The notes under the pieces are model-generated. The model was not told the origin of the DNA. It searched no databases and worked only from the letters and a program-made list of their open reading frames with translations. Made by a program: the position numbers and the translations under genes. From positions 1-42,245 of the forward strand of contig ONMN01000049.1 of NCBI GenBank assembly GCA_900318885.1: a DNA stretch of 42,245 bases, written 5' to 3'. The number at the start of each line of letters is the position of its first letter. Position 1 is the stretch's first letter. The stretch comes from an uncultured Prevotellaceae bacterium. GTDB taxonomy: Bacteria; Bacteroidota; Bacteroidia; Bacteroidales; Bacteroidaceae. Shown one piece after another: positions 9,333-16,679 of this stretch.

Positions 9333-9971
9333 ATGAAGAAAATTTTTACTCTTATCGCAGTATGCGCAATGGCTCTGACCGCTAATGCTCAGGGTAAGTA
9401 TGCAATGGAAGAGGGCGAGGAAGTCGCCTACGGCACACAGCCTGCAAAGGACAAGCGTGTCGAGAATTGCAAGATGTACTTTGGTGACAAGGATTACACA
9501 GAAACAACAAACAATTTCGCTGCAGCTGCAGCTGACGCTTCTATTGAAGGCTATACTGCCTACACCAAGGGAAATGACGTTAACGGTAACAAAGCTGGTG
9601 GTACGGTCTATATGTTCATACCCGCTATCGATGGTAACATTACTGTTGCTGTCGTTTTGAATGCTAATAAGGCTTTCCACATTAATGAGGACGGCACTGA
9701 CATGGCTGGCTACGAAGGCATTACGGTAGCTGAGAAGTACTATGGTACTTACACTTTCGACGTGAAGGCTGGCAGCACTTACAAGGTATGGTGCGACGGT
9801 TCTAAGCTCGGCTTCTATGGCTTCGAGTTCAAGGAGGGTAGTTCTGCTGGTATCAACACCGTGAAGTTTGCTTCTGAGAATGGTGTTCGTTACAACCTCT
9901 CTGGTCAGAAGGTTGCTGAGGGCTACAAGGGCGTAGTCATCATGAACGGCCGTAAGATGATTCAGAAGTAA
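9333..9971 (+). CDS. Small secreted protein with Prevotella-type C-terminal tail
   Basis: This 212-aa protein has a clear signal peptide (MKKIFTLIAVCAMALTANAQ, residues 1-20). Residues 21-165 look like one compact beta-rich domain; VYMFIPAIDGNITVAVVL followed by YGFEFKEG resembles the carbohydrate-binding-like domains appended to Prevotella pectate lyases, but I cannot name the family. The end (about 172-212: GVRYNLSGQKVAEGYKGVV, NGRKMIQK) is the tail common on secreted Prevotella proteins (Y-x-L-x-G-x-x-V, then a G-x-x-I/V-x-N-G-x-K ending). The gene has its own promoter and terminator and lies between the SusC operon and the pectate lyase, so a role in pectin binding is a reasonable guess. 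Confidence 0.75.
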   Translation: MKKIFTLIAVCAMALTANAQGKYAMEEGEEVAYGTQPAKDKRVENCKMYFGDKDYTETTNNFAAAAADASIEGYTAYTKGNDVNGNKAGGTVYMFIPAIDGNITVAVVLNANKAFHINEDGTDMAGYEGITVAEKYYGTYTFDVKAGSTYKVWCDGSKLGFYGFEFKEGSSAGINTVKFASENGVRYNLSGQKVAEGYKGVVIMNGRKMIQK

Positions 9972-9991
9972 TCTTCTATCTGCGTAAAGTT

Positions 9992-10024
9992 AAAGGCGAG
10001 TCAAAAACGGGCTCGCCTTTTTTT
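9992..10024 (+). terminator. Intrinsic terminator after the small secreted protein
   Basis: AAAGGCGAG (9992-10000) pairs with CTCGCCTTT (10012-10020), and the T run continues to 10024. Only 23 bases separate it from the pectate lyase start. No separate promoter was seen for the lyase, so read-through at this terminator may set the ratio of the two products. Confidence 0.85.
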
Positions 10025-10047
10025 AAAAAAACAAACTACTAAACAAA

Positions 10048-11886
10048 ATGATAAGAAAACTATTATTTTTCGCTGTTTTCCTGTTGGGCTTTGCGACAAA
10101 CATGAATGCGCAGAGCGCTTCGAGCATGAAGTGGTCGGACATCTGTTCTGGCAAGATGCCAGCAGACTGGTATGGCAGTGAAGAGGCTCAGCAGATAGCC
10201 GATAAAGTCCTGAAATACCAGAAGAAAAGCGGTGGTTGGATGAAGAACATCGAGTTCCACAAGGCTGATGATACGGGCGGTGCCAACGAGCATTCCTGTT
10301 TGGACAACGGTGCGACGACGATGGAGATGCGGTTCTTGGCGAAAGTCTATCAGAAGACTTTGATGGAGAAATACAAGGAATCGTTCCAGAAGGCGCTGAA
10401 CATGCTCTTCACCGCTGAGAAAGGCTGTGGCGGCTGGTCTCAGTATTGGCCGTTGTCGGGTAATGGCAGCTATCAGGATTACATCACGTTTAACGACGAC
10501 CTGATGACCAATGTCATGAAGATACTCAGGGACATTGCGAACAATAAGGGTGACTTTGCCGAGATCACTGACGAGACCAACCGTGCCAAGTGTCAGGCTT
10601 CGTTTGACAAGGCTGTTGAGGTCATCATCAAATGTCAGGTTGACGATAACGGCACGCCTGCTGCTTGGTGTGCCCAGCACGACACGATAACGTTTCTGCC
10701 AATGGAGGGCCGTCCCCACGAATTGCCATCCATCAGTGGTAGCGAGTCGGCCAGTCTGCTGTCATACCTGATGACTATTGAGCAGCCATCAGAGGCTTTA
10801 CAAAATACCATTCATACGGCTGTTGCATGGCTCGATGCTCATAAGTACAAAGAGAATGCTGCTGTAGAGGACTTTACGAATGCCAGTGGTGAGGCCGATC
10901 GTCGTATTGTCGAAAGAGCCGGCAGTGCGGTATGGGGACGTTTCATCCAGTTGGGTGGTGAGACGGGTCAGCAAAACTACGACGTTTTCTTTAAGAAACT
11001 GAAAAATCGCGGCAAGTCGCGCTCCTATACGCAGAACGGCAAGACCTATACCTATACGGAATATGAGTTAGCTACCAAGTCGTATAATCCAGAAAAGGCC
11101 TATCAGCCGATTTTTGCTATTTACGACGACAATTTGCAACATCTGTATTATCGTTACATGTATTATTATGAGGATGCTCCCGATTCTGTCGATTGGAAAG
11201 GTTGTACAGTTCCTACCTCGTTGAATGCACTGCGCCGTACGAAGTATCAGTTCATGGGCAGCTGGCCGTTGAATGTCATCAAGAACGAATATCCCAAGTG
11301 GAAGCAGCGTATGGAGAATCAGCAAGGCGCTGAGGGTTATACGCCTCATGAACTGTCGGGGACGACCTATAGCAATAGCGACCCGAATACAACCTACCAT
11401 TTCAATGGCGGCATCTCTGTCAGCAATTCAAATAGCAAAGGATACAGCAATGGCAAGTCGGAAACGGTGAAGTATTCGGCCAACACGTTGTACACCGTCA
11501 GTTTACCTGCGGGGATGAAGGTTGGCAAGGTCCAGTTCTATGGTTATGACAATTACGAGGAGGATGCATATATTGCTGCATTCAATGGGAATGACTACAG
11601 TACTACGGACTACGTGTTTCCGGCAAAGAACGGTGATGAGATGACTTATAAGTCGCATACACTGACATCGGCCAGTCCCATTGAAGGCAGTTTTGCTTTT
11701 AAACTTGGCAAGAAACAATGCTGCCTGATTATTACCGTCTATGAAATAAACAATTCCAGTGATATTCAGGAAGTGAAGCACGGCCTGTCGGACAATGCCA
11801 AGGTGTATTGTCTGCAGGGCGTTCAAGTGACGAGTCCAAGAAAGGGTATCTACATACAAAATGGCAAAAAGTATGTAGTACAATAA
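10048..11886 (+). CDS. Pectate lyase, PL10 family, with C-terminal binding domain
   Basis: This 612-aa secreted enzyme should cleave polygalacturonate by beta-elimination. A signal peptide ends near residue 22 (NMNAQ). The catalytic domain (about 28-415) has blocks typical of PL10 lyases: SGGWMKNIEF (61-70), DNGATTMEMRFLA (86-98), QDYITFNDDLM (143-153) and FLPMEGRPHELPSISGSES (about 215-233). After a Ser/Asn-rich linker (about 440-475) comes a beta-rich domain of roughly 90 aa, probably carbohydrate binding, then the Prevotella tail YCLQGVQV, GIYIQNGKK. It is the enzyme that identifies the locus as pectin-directed. No GH28 or GH105 gene is present in the window to finish the degradation. Confidence 0.9.
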   Translation: MIRKLLFFAVFLLGFATNMNAQSASSMKWSDICSGKMPADWYGSEEAQQIADKVLKYQKKSGGWMKNIEFHKADDTGGANEHSCLDNGATTMEMRFLAKVYQKTLMEKYKESFQKALNMLFTAEKGCGGWSQYWPLSGNGSYQDYITFNDDLMTNVMKILRDIANNKGDFAEITDETNRAKCQASFDKAVEVIIKCQVDDNGTPAAWCAQHDTITFLPMEGRPHELPSISGSESASLLSYLMTIEQPSEALQNTIHTAVAWLDAHKYKENAAVEDFTNASGEADRRIVERAGSAVWGRFIQLGGETGQQNYDVFFKKLKNRGKSRSYTQNGKTYTYTEYELATKSYNPEKAYQPIFAIYDDNLQHLYYRYMYYYEDAPDSVDWKGCTVPTSLNALRRTKYQFMGSWPLNVIKNEYPKWKQRMENQQGAEGYTPHELSGTTYSNSDPNTTYHFNGGISVSNSNSKGYSNGKSETVKYSANTLYTVSLPAGMKVGKVQFYGYDNYEEDAYIAAFNGNDYSTTDYVFPAKNGDEMTYKSHTLTSASPIEGSFAFKLGKKQCCLIITVYEINNSSDIQEVKHGLSDNAKVYCLQGVQVTSPRKGIYIQNGKKYVVQ

Positions 11887-11914
11887 TACGATTAAATAAT
11901 TATTCTCGCTTTTC

Positions 11915-11946
11915 TTTGGATATTTGCGGCAAAATGTGTAACTTTG
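11915..11946 (+). promoter_or_regulatory. Promoter directly abutting a start codon
   Basis: TTTG (11915-11918), 20 bases, TAACTTTG (11939-11946) is a full match to the Bacteroidota consensus. Transcription should start about 5-7 bases after the -7 element, that is at or just past ATG 11951. The message would be leaderless, or the true start lies further in. Confidence 0.7.
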
Positions 11947-11950
11947 CTGC

Positions 11951-12547
11951 ATGAAAGAAACGAAGTGGAAAGAAAATGTCATCCTTGTCGACGCTGATTA
12001 CGTCGACAAGGTTGCGTTTGACTTGACGGTGAACTTCGAACGCATGCTGGGACGGCGTATTCCACAGGCCGATATGGCTCAGTGGTTGGAGTGTGTCGCG
12101 TTGGATGGTGGACTGCGGCCTCAGACCTCAGACATCAAGCCTCAGACATCGATTCAAGTGGTGCTGCTGCATAAGCAGGCGAAGATGGAAAACTTTATTC
12201 CTGGCTCTTTTGCCGAACTCGACGGTAAGGCTTTCGAGAGTAGGCTGGGGGAGTTTCTCATCAGTTGTGTGAAGGTGGAAGACCTGACGACGATGGACGA
12301 CTTGTTCGTCGACTCTATGCAGGTGCTGTCGAATGCTGAGGAGGTGAAACGCCTCATTGTGGTGCCCGATGCGGAACATATATATAATAAGGTACGCGAG
12401 GGTCTGCGCCATGCTGACGACGAGAAACGTATCACCGTGCTGGCAATGCAACCTATGGAAGGCGGCAATTTCCGTCAGGAGATACTGGGCTACTCGCTGA
12501 TGGCAGCACTGGGCATCAAGTCGGAAGAACTGAATAAGATGTCGTAA
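11951..12547 (+). CDS. Conserved Bacteroidales protein (DUF6621-like), unknown function
   Basis: This 198-aa protein has no signal peptide and is probably cytoplasmic. The start region VILVDADYVDKVAFDLTVNFERMLGRRIP and the end QEILGYSLMAALGIKSEEL look strongly conserved in my memory of Bacteroidales proteins (possibly DUF6621; name uncertain). The conserved block begins at residue 9, which argues for ATG 11951 even though the promoter ends only four bases before it. Residues 54-66 (RPQTSDIKPQTS) are encoded by a short internal DNA repeat (CCTCAGAC, 12119-12149) and look like a late insertion. The next gene follows after 44 bases, so the two may be co-transcribed. Confidence 0.75.
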   Translation: MKETKWKENVILVDADYVDKVAFDLTVNFERMLGRRIPQADMAQWLECVALDGGLRPQTSDIKPQTSIQVVLLHKQAKMENFIPGSFAELDGKAFESRLGEFLISCVKVEDLTTMDDLFVDSMQVLSNAEEVKRLIVVPDAEHIYNKVREGLRHADDEKRITVLAMQPMEGGNFRQEILGYSLMAALGIKSEELNKMS

Positions 12548-12591
12548 TGACGGTATAACGTAATAACGAAAACAAAAAACGAAATAGGACT

Positions 12592-13863
12592 ATGTCAAGA
12601 GTATTAATGATTGGCGCAGGTGGCGTCGCAACGGTGGCAGCATTCAAGATTGCTCAGAATGCGTGCCACACTCAGACTCCTGAGTCTGAGAATGGGGGCA
12701 CATTTAGTGAGTTTATGATTGCATCGCGTCGTAAGGCGAAGTGCGACAAGATAGTAGAGGACATCCATAAGGCTGGCTACAAGCTGGACATCAAGACCGC
12801 TCAGGTGGATGCCGACGATGTGGAGCAGCTCAAGGCGCTGTTTAATGACTACAAGCCCGAACTGGTCATCAATCTCGCCCTGCCTTATCAGGACCTGACG
12901 ATTATGGATGCCTGTCTGGCTTGTGGATGCTCGTATCTCGACACCGCTAACTACGAGCCAAAGGACGAGGCTCACTTCGAGTACAGTTGGCAGTGGGCTT
13001 ATCGCGAGCGTTTCGAGCAGGCAGGTCTGACGGCTATTCTGGGTTGCGGTTTCGACCCAGGCGTAACCAGCATCTACACCGCCTATGCAGCTAAGCACCA
13101 CTTCAAGGAGATTCAGTATCTGGATATCGTTGACTGTAACGCTGGCGACCACCACAAGGCTTTCGCCACCAATTTCAACCCAGAGATTAATATCCGCGAG
13201 ATTACCCAGAAAGGTTTGTATTGGGAAGATGGCAAGTGGGTTGAGACAGAGCCGCTGGAGATTCACAAGGATCTGACTTATCCAGAGATTGGTCCTCGTG
13301 ACAGCTATCTGTTGCACCATGAGGAAATTGAGTCGCTGGTCATCAACTATCCAACCATCAAGCGTGCCCGCTTCTGGATGACCTTCGGACAACAGTATCT
13401 GAAGCACTTGGAGGTCATTCAGAACATTGGCATGAGCCGTATCGACGAGGTAGAATACGAGGCTCCATTGGCTGATGGCAGTGGCACGGCCAAGGTGAAG
13501 ATTGTGCCTTTGCAGTTCCTGAAAGCCGTATTGCCCAACCCACAGGATCTGGGCGAGAATTACGAGGGACAGACCTCTATTGGCTGTCGCATTCGTGGTA
13601 TTGGCAACGACGGCAAGGAGCATACCTATTATGTATATAACAACTGTAGCCATCGTGCCGCTTACGAGGAGACTGGCATGCAGGGCGTCAGCTACACCAC
13701 TGGTGTTCCTGCCATGATTGGTGCCATGATGTTCTGCAAGGGACTTTGGAAGAAGCCTGGCGTTCACAATGTCGAGGAGTTTGATCCCGATCCCTTCATG
13801 GAGCAGTTGAACAAGCAGGGTCTGCCTTGGCACGAGATTCACGACGGCGACCTCGAGCTTTAA
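12592..13863 (+). CDS. Saccharopine dehydrogenase-family protein, likely carboxynorspermidine dehydrogenase
   Basis: This 423-aa enzyme has an N-terminal Rossmann motif (MIGAGGVATVAAFKIA) and the conserved blocks of the carboxy(nor)spermidine dehydrogenase branch of the saccharopine dehydrogenase family: NLALPYQDLTIMDACL, YLDTANYEPKDEAHFEY, GCGFDPGVTSIYTAYA. That branch reductively condenses aspartate semialdehyde with a diamine, using NADPH, as the first step of the alternative spermidine route; a decarboxylase finishes it. No decarboxylase gene is seen in the window. About 400 aa is the usual length. recA follows after 35 bases on the same strand and may be co-transcribed. The exact substrate (putrescine or diaminopropane) cannot be read from sequence. 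Confidence 0.85.
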   Translation: MSRVLMIGAGGVATVAAFKIAQNACHTQTPESENGGTFSEFMIASRRKAKCDKIVEDIHKAGYKLDIKTAQVDADDVEQLKALFNDYKPELVINLALPYQDLTIMDACLACGCSYLDTANYEPKDEAHFEYSWQWAYRERFEQAGLTAILGCGFDPGVTSIYTAYAAKHHFKEIQYLDIVDCNAGDHHKAFATNFNPEINIREITQKGLYWEDGKWVETEPLEIHKDLTYPEIGPRDSYLLHHEEIESLVINYPTIKRARFWMTFGQQYLKHLEVIQNIGMSRIDEVEYEAPLADGSGTAKVKIVPLQFLKAVLPNPQDLGENYEGQTSIGCRIRGIGNDGKEHTYYVYNNCSHRAAYEETGMQGVSYTTGVPAMIGAMMFCKGLWKKPGVHNVEEFDPDPFMEQLNKQGLPWHEIHDGDLEL

Positions 13864-13898
13864 TTCCGAAATAACGTAATAACAAAATAATAAATACT

Positions 13899-14927
13899 AT
13901 GGCAAAGAAAGATGAAAACAAAGAACAGCTGACTCCGCAAGAGCAGAAAATGAAGGCCTTACAGGCTGCTTTGGCGAAGATTGAGAAGGACTTCGGCAAG
14001 GGCGCCATCATGAAGATGGGCGAAGAGAAAATTGTGAATGTTGATGTCATCCCCACGGGTTCTATAGGTCTGAACGCTGCTTTGGGCGTTGGTGGCTATC
14101 CCAAGGGACGTATCATCGAGATTTTTGGTCCTGAGTCGTCTGGTAAGACCACGCTGGCCCTTCACGCTATTGCTGAATGTCAGAAGGCTGGTGGTACCGC
14201 AGCATTCATCGATGCTGAGCACGCCTTCGATCGCTTCTATGCAGCTAATCTGGGTGTGGATGTCGACAACCTGTACGTCTCTCAGCCCGATAATGGTGAA
14301 CAGGCTCTTGAGATTGCTGACCAGCTGATTCGCTCTTCAGCTGTCGACATTCTCATCGTTGACTCTGTGGCAGCTTTGACTCCTAAAAAGGAAATTGAGG
14401 GCGATATGGGCGATTCCGCCGTAGGTTTGCACGCTCGTTTGATGAGTCAGGCCTTGCGTAAACTCACTGGTACCATCGCCAAGACGAATACCACCTGTAT
14501 CTTCATCAACCAGCTTCGCGAGAAGATTGGTGTGATGTTTGGTAGTCCTGAGACCACAACGGGTGGTAACGCCCTGAAGTTCTACGCTTCCGTACGTCTG
14601 GATATCCGTAAGACGCAATCCGTCAAGGATGGTGATACCATTCTGGGTAACCAGGTGAAGGTAAAGGTCGTCAAGAACAAGGTGGCTCCTCCTTTCCGTA
14701 AGGCTGAGTTTGAGATTACCTTTGGCGAGGGTATCTCGAAAGTTGGCGAAATCGTCGACCTGGGTGTTGAGTTCGAGATTATCAAGAAGAGTGGTTCGTG
14801 GTTCTCGTATGGCGCTACCAAACTTGGTCAGGGTCGTGATGCCGTCAAGAACATGTTGACCGATAATCCTGAACTCTGCGAAGAACTGGAGACGAAGATT
14901 AAGGAGAAACTGGCCGAAGCCAGGTAA
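13899..14927 (+). CDS. recA: RecA recombinase
   Basis: This 342-aa protein is RecA, the ATP-dependent strand-exchange protein of homologous recombination and SOS induction. Walker A is GPESSGKT (77-84). [14 protein letters not shown] is the Walker B region, and [29 protein letters not shown] is the RecA signature with the DNA-binding loops. The C-terminal domain is complete and ends in a short charged tail. Length is normal for Bacteroidota. A strong terminator follows 21 bases after the stop. No LexA-like operator was identified in the short upstream gap. Confidence 0.98.
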   Translation: MAKKDENKEQLTPQEQKMKALQAALAKIEKDFGKGAIMKMGEEKIVNVDVIPTGSIGLNAALGVGGYPKGRIIEIFGPESSGKTTLALHAIAECQKAGGTAAFIDAEHAFDRFYAANLGVDVDNLYVSQPDNGEQALEIADQLIRSSAVDILIVDSVAALTPKKEIEGDMGDSAVGLHARLMSQALRKLTGTIAKTNTTCIFINQLREKIGVMFGSPETTTGGNALKFYASVRLDIRKTQSVKDGDTILGNQVKVKVVKNKVAPPFRKAEFEITFGEGISKVGEIVDLGVEFEIIKKSGSWFSYGATKLGQGRDAVKNMLTDNPELCEELETKIKEKLAEAR

Positions 14928-14948
14928 GGACACTTGTCCGGATATAGT

Positions 14949-14991
14949 AAAGGCTGCGCATCCACAACGGAAAACGCAGCCTTTATTTTTC
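14949..14991 (+). terminator. Intrinsic terminator after recA
   Basis: AAAGGCTGCG (14949-14958) pairs with CGCAGCCTTT (14975-14984), followed by ATTTTTC. It lies between the convergent recA and secreted-protein genes; on the minus strand the hairpin is also followed by T bases, so it may serve both. Confidence 0.85.
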
Positions 14992-15002
14992 TTGTGTTTG
15001 GT

Positions 15003-16418
15003 TTACTGCAGAGGAGTACCATTACCTTTAAAGCCGCTACCAGTTAGGCGCTGACCTCCTGCACTCTGTTCAGCCATTCTGCGCTTCTTGGTGTTTGCAG
15101 CACCGCTACCCAGGGCACGGGCTCCGGCTTTCTTCACAATACCGTCTTCGTTGAACTGCACAACGAGTATACTGTTCGAACGCGGATACATCCATTCTGT
15201 CACACCGTCGCTGGTGGTCACCTTGCTGGTAGCCTCACCGACAGCCATCTCAACCTCTTCCATCGACATGCCAGGAATCACACGACCTTCGCGGATAGCC
15301 GTACGGGTTTCGAGGGTGGTGTTGCGGGCTGTTCCTTCACCCATAGCAAACAGATAGCCGAAGTATTCTTCTCTTGGACCGCGATTGTCCTCGTTGAAAG
15401 TGATATCCTTATAATAGATTCGACGTGTCTCCACCTCACGCAGGGTCAATACGTAGAAGCCCTCGCGGTTCTTGTCACGATTGATCTCGTCGATGATGAA
15501 ACCTGTGAAGCGTGGAACCTTCACGTCACGCTGCTTGCCGGCACCCTTACTGCTCATGGCAGTAGCAAACTTGTTGTGAATGGTCTTGTTCAGATAGCTC
15601 TTGATGTCCTTTGACACTTCCATCTCGGCACCCGTGAACTCAAACGAACCTTCGAACAGGAACTTGGCATTGTCAACGTCAAACTCGTCGTCGCGCATAC
15701 CGCAGTTGGTTTTCGACATAGCCACGTTCTGATAGAACTGGTCACCATTTTCGTCCTCGACAATAATCTTGACGGGGAACGAACGCGTGCCGACACCGAT
15801 AGCCTTCACCGTCACCAGCCTGTTCTTCGGAAATTTCACTTCCTGATAGCCGTCACCATCGTAATCCGTATCAATGCGGAAGAACTGGGTACGTGTAATC
15901 AACGGCTGGTCCATCAACAACTCGCGAGCCTTGTCGACATCACCCAGATAGGCGAGGGTGGGGACACCCAGCTTGCCGTAGCAGTAGTCGTCGAACGTAC
16001 CGCTGGGCAACTCGTAGTAGTAGCTCTTGTTGTTCGTCTCGCAGAAGAAATTGACGTGGACGCGACCGTTTGGCATATCCTGATGGCCCTTATAAACCAT
16101 AATATGATGGCGTAGGGCGCCACTGCTCACTTCTTTGTTTGTAATCATGTCGCGGAAGGTGCCTACCAGCAGGTCGTATTTCTCTGGTATCACCATGAAA
16201 CGCATACCGTCCTTCCAGTCGCACATGCTGTAGTAACGGAAGTTCTTACCCATAAAATCCTTGGGCTCTGCCTCTTCAGCGACAACATTGTCCGCTGTGA
16301 TAGCAGCAGCAACTTCTGTCTTCTTCACATTCTTTGTCTTCACAATGTAGTCATTGCTCTGAGCCATCGCGGTAGTCATGGCGAACGCCACTCCTGCCAA
16401 CAAAATCATTCTTTTCAT
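15003..16418 (-). CDS. Secreted protein with BamE-like C-terminal domain, unknown function
   Basis: This 471-aa protein has a signal peptide (MKRMILLAGVAFAMTTAMAQ). I chose the ATG at 16418, which begins directly with it; two in-frame ATGs lie just upstream. The N-terminal region contains FRYYSMCDWKDGMRFMVIPEKYDL and beta-rich segments. The part near residues 385-440 (GRVIPGMSMEEVEMAVGEA, then TEWMYPRSNSILVVQF) resembles the small SmpA/BamE fold found in envelope proteins. The final 30 residues are rich in Gly, Ala, Lys and Arg and are probably disordered. It is likely periplasmic or outer-membrane associated. Two tandem promoter copies lie upstream. Confidence 0.75.
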   Translation of the reverse strand: MKRMILLAGVAFAMTTAMAQSNDYIVKTKNVKKTEVAAAITADNVVAEEAEPKDFMGKNFRYYSMCDWKDGMRFMVIPEKYDLLVGTFRDMITNKEVSSGALRHHIMVYKGHQDMPNGRVHVNFFCETNNKSYYYELPSGTFDDYCYGKLGVPTLAYLGDVDKARELLMDQPLITRTQFFRIDTDYDGDGYQEVKFPKNRLVTVKAIGVGTRSFPVKIIVEDENGDQFYQNVAMSKTNCGMRDDEFDVDNAKFLFEGSFEFTGAEMEVSKDIKSYLNKTIHNKFATAMSSKGAGKQRDVKVPRFTGFIIDEINRDKNREGFYVLTLREVETRRIYYKDITFNEDNRGPREEYFGYLFAMGEGTARNTTLETRTAIREGRVIPGMSMEEVEMAVGEATSKVTTSDGVTEWMYPRSNSILVVQFNEDGIVKKAGARALGSGAANTKKRRMAEQSAGGQRLTGSGFKGNGTPLQ

Positions 16419-16454
16419 CATGATGTATTTAATCAATTATCGATAATCTGCCGA

Positions 16455-16486
16455 CAAAGTTACGAATAAACGAGCAAAATACCAAA
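16455..16486 (-). promoter_or_regulatory. Proximal promoter copy of the leftward secreted protein gene
   Basis: On the minus strand TTTG (16483-16486), 20 bases, then TAACTTTG (16455-16462). The spacer includes TTTTGCTCGTTTATTCG, a sequence that recurs at the promoters around 21543-21732. This copy is a full consensus match. Confidence 0.7.
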
Positions 16487-16535
16487 AAAAATCGCTTTTT
16501 TTTGTATTTTCGAGTGTGAGTGACTTCTCCGAAGG

Positions 16536-16567
16536 AAAAGTTACGAATAAACGAGCAAAATACCAAA
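16536..16567 (-). promoter_or_regulatory. Distal, slightly degenerate promoter copy
   Basis: Bases 16537-16567 repeat 16456-16486 perfectly over 31 bases, 81 bases apart. The -7 element here reads TAACTTTT instead of TAACTTTG, so this copy should be weaker. It lies on the minus strand and points at the secreted protein gene. Confidence 0.55.
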
Positions 16568-16613
16568 TAAAAATATGCCAAAATGTCATTATATTCTTCA
16601 TTTTTTCTTATTT

Positions 16614-16630
16614 TGGCACGCACTTTGCTA
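16614..16630 (+). promoter_or_regulatory. Sigma-54-type promoter upstream of dnaK
   Basis: TGGCACG (16614-16620), 4 bases, TTGCTA (16625-16630) matches the sigma-54 consensus TGGCACG-N4-TTGCW exactly, with the GG and GC dinucleotides 10 bases apart. Transcription would start near 16640, about 40 bases before dnaK ATG 16680. No good TAnnTTTG promoter is seen in the same interval. No RpoN or enhancer-binding protein gene is in the window. Confidence 0.6.
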
Positions 16631-16679
16631 TTTTGTCAGTGTCAAATCATGCAATTATTAATTAAAAAATATAAGAATT

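Noticed and set aside
12604-13842. 412-codon open frame on the minus strand
   Set aside because: It is antisense to the dehydrogenase gene, whose Rossmann motif and family blocks are clear. GC-biased codons on the plus strand create such shadows.
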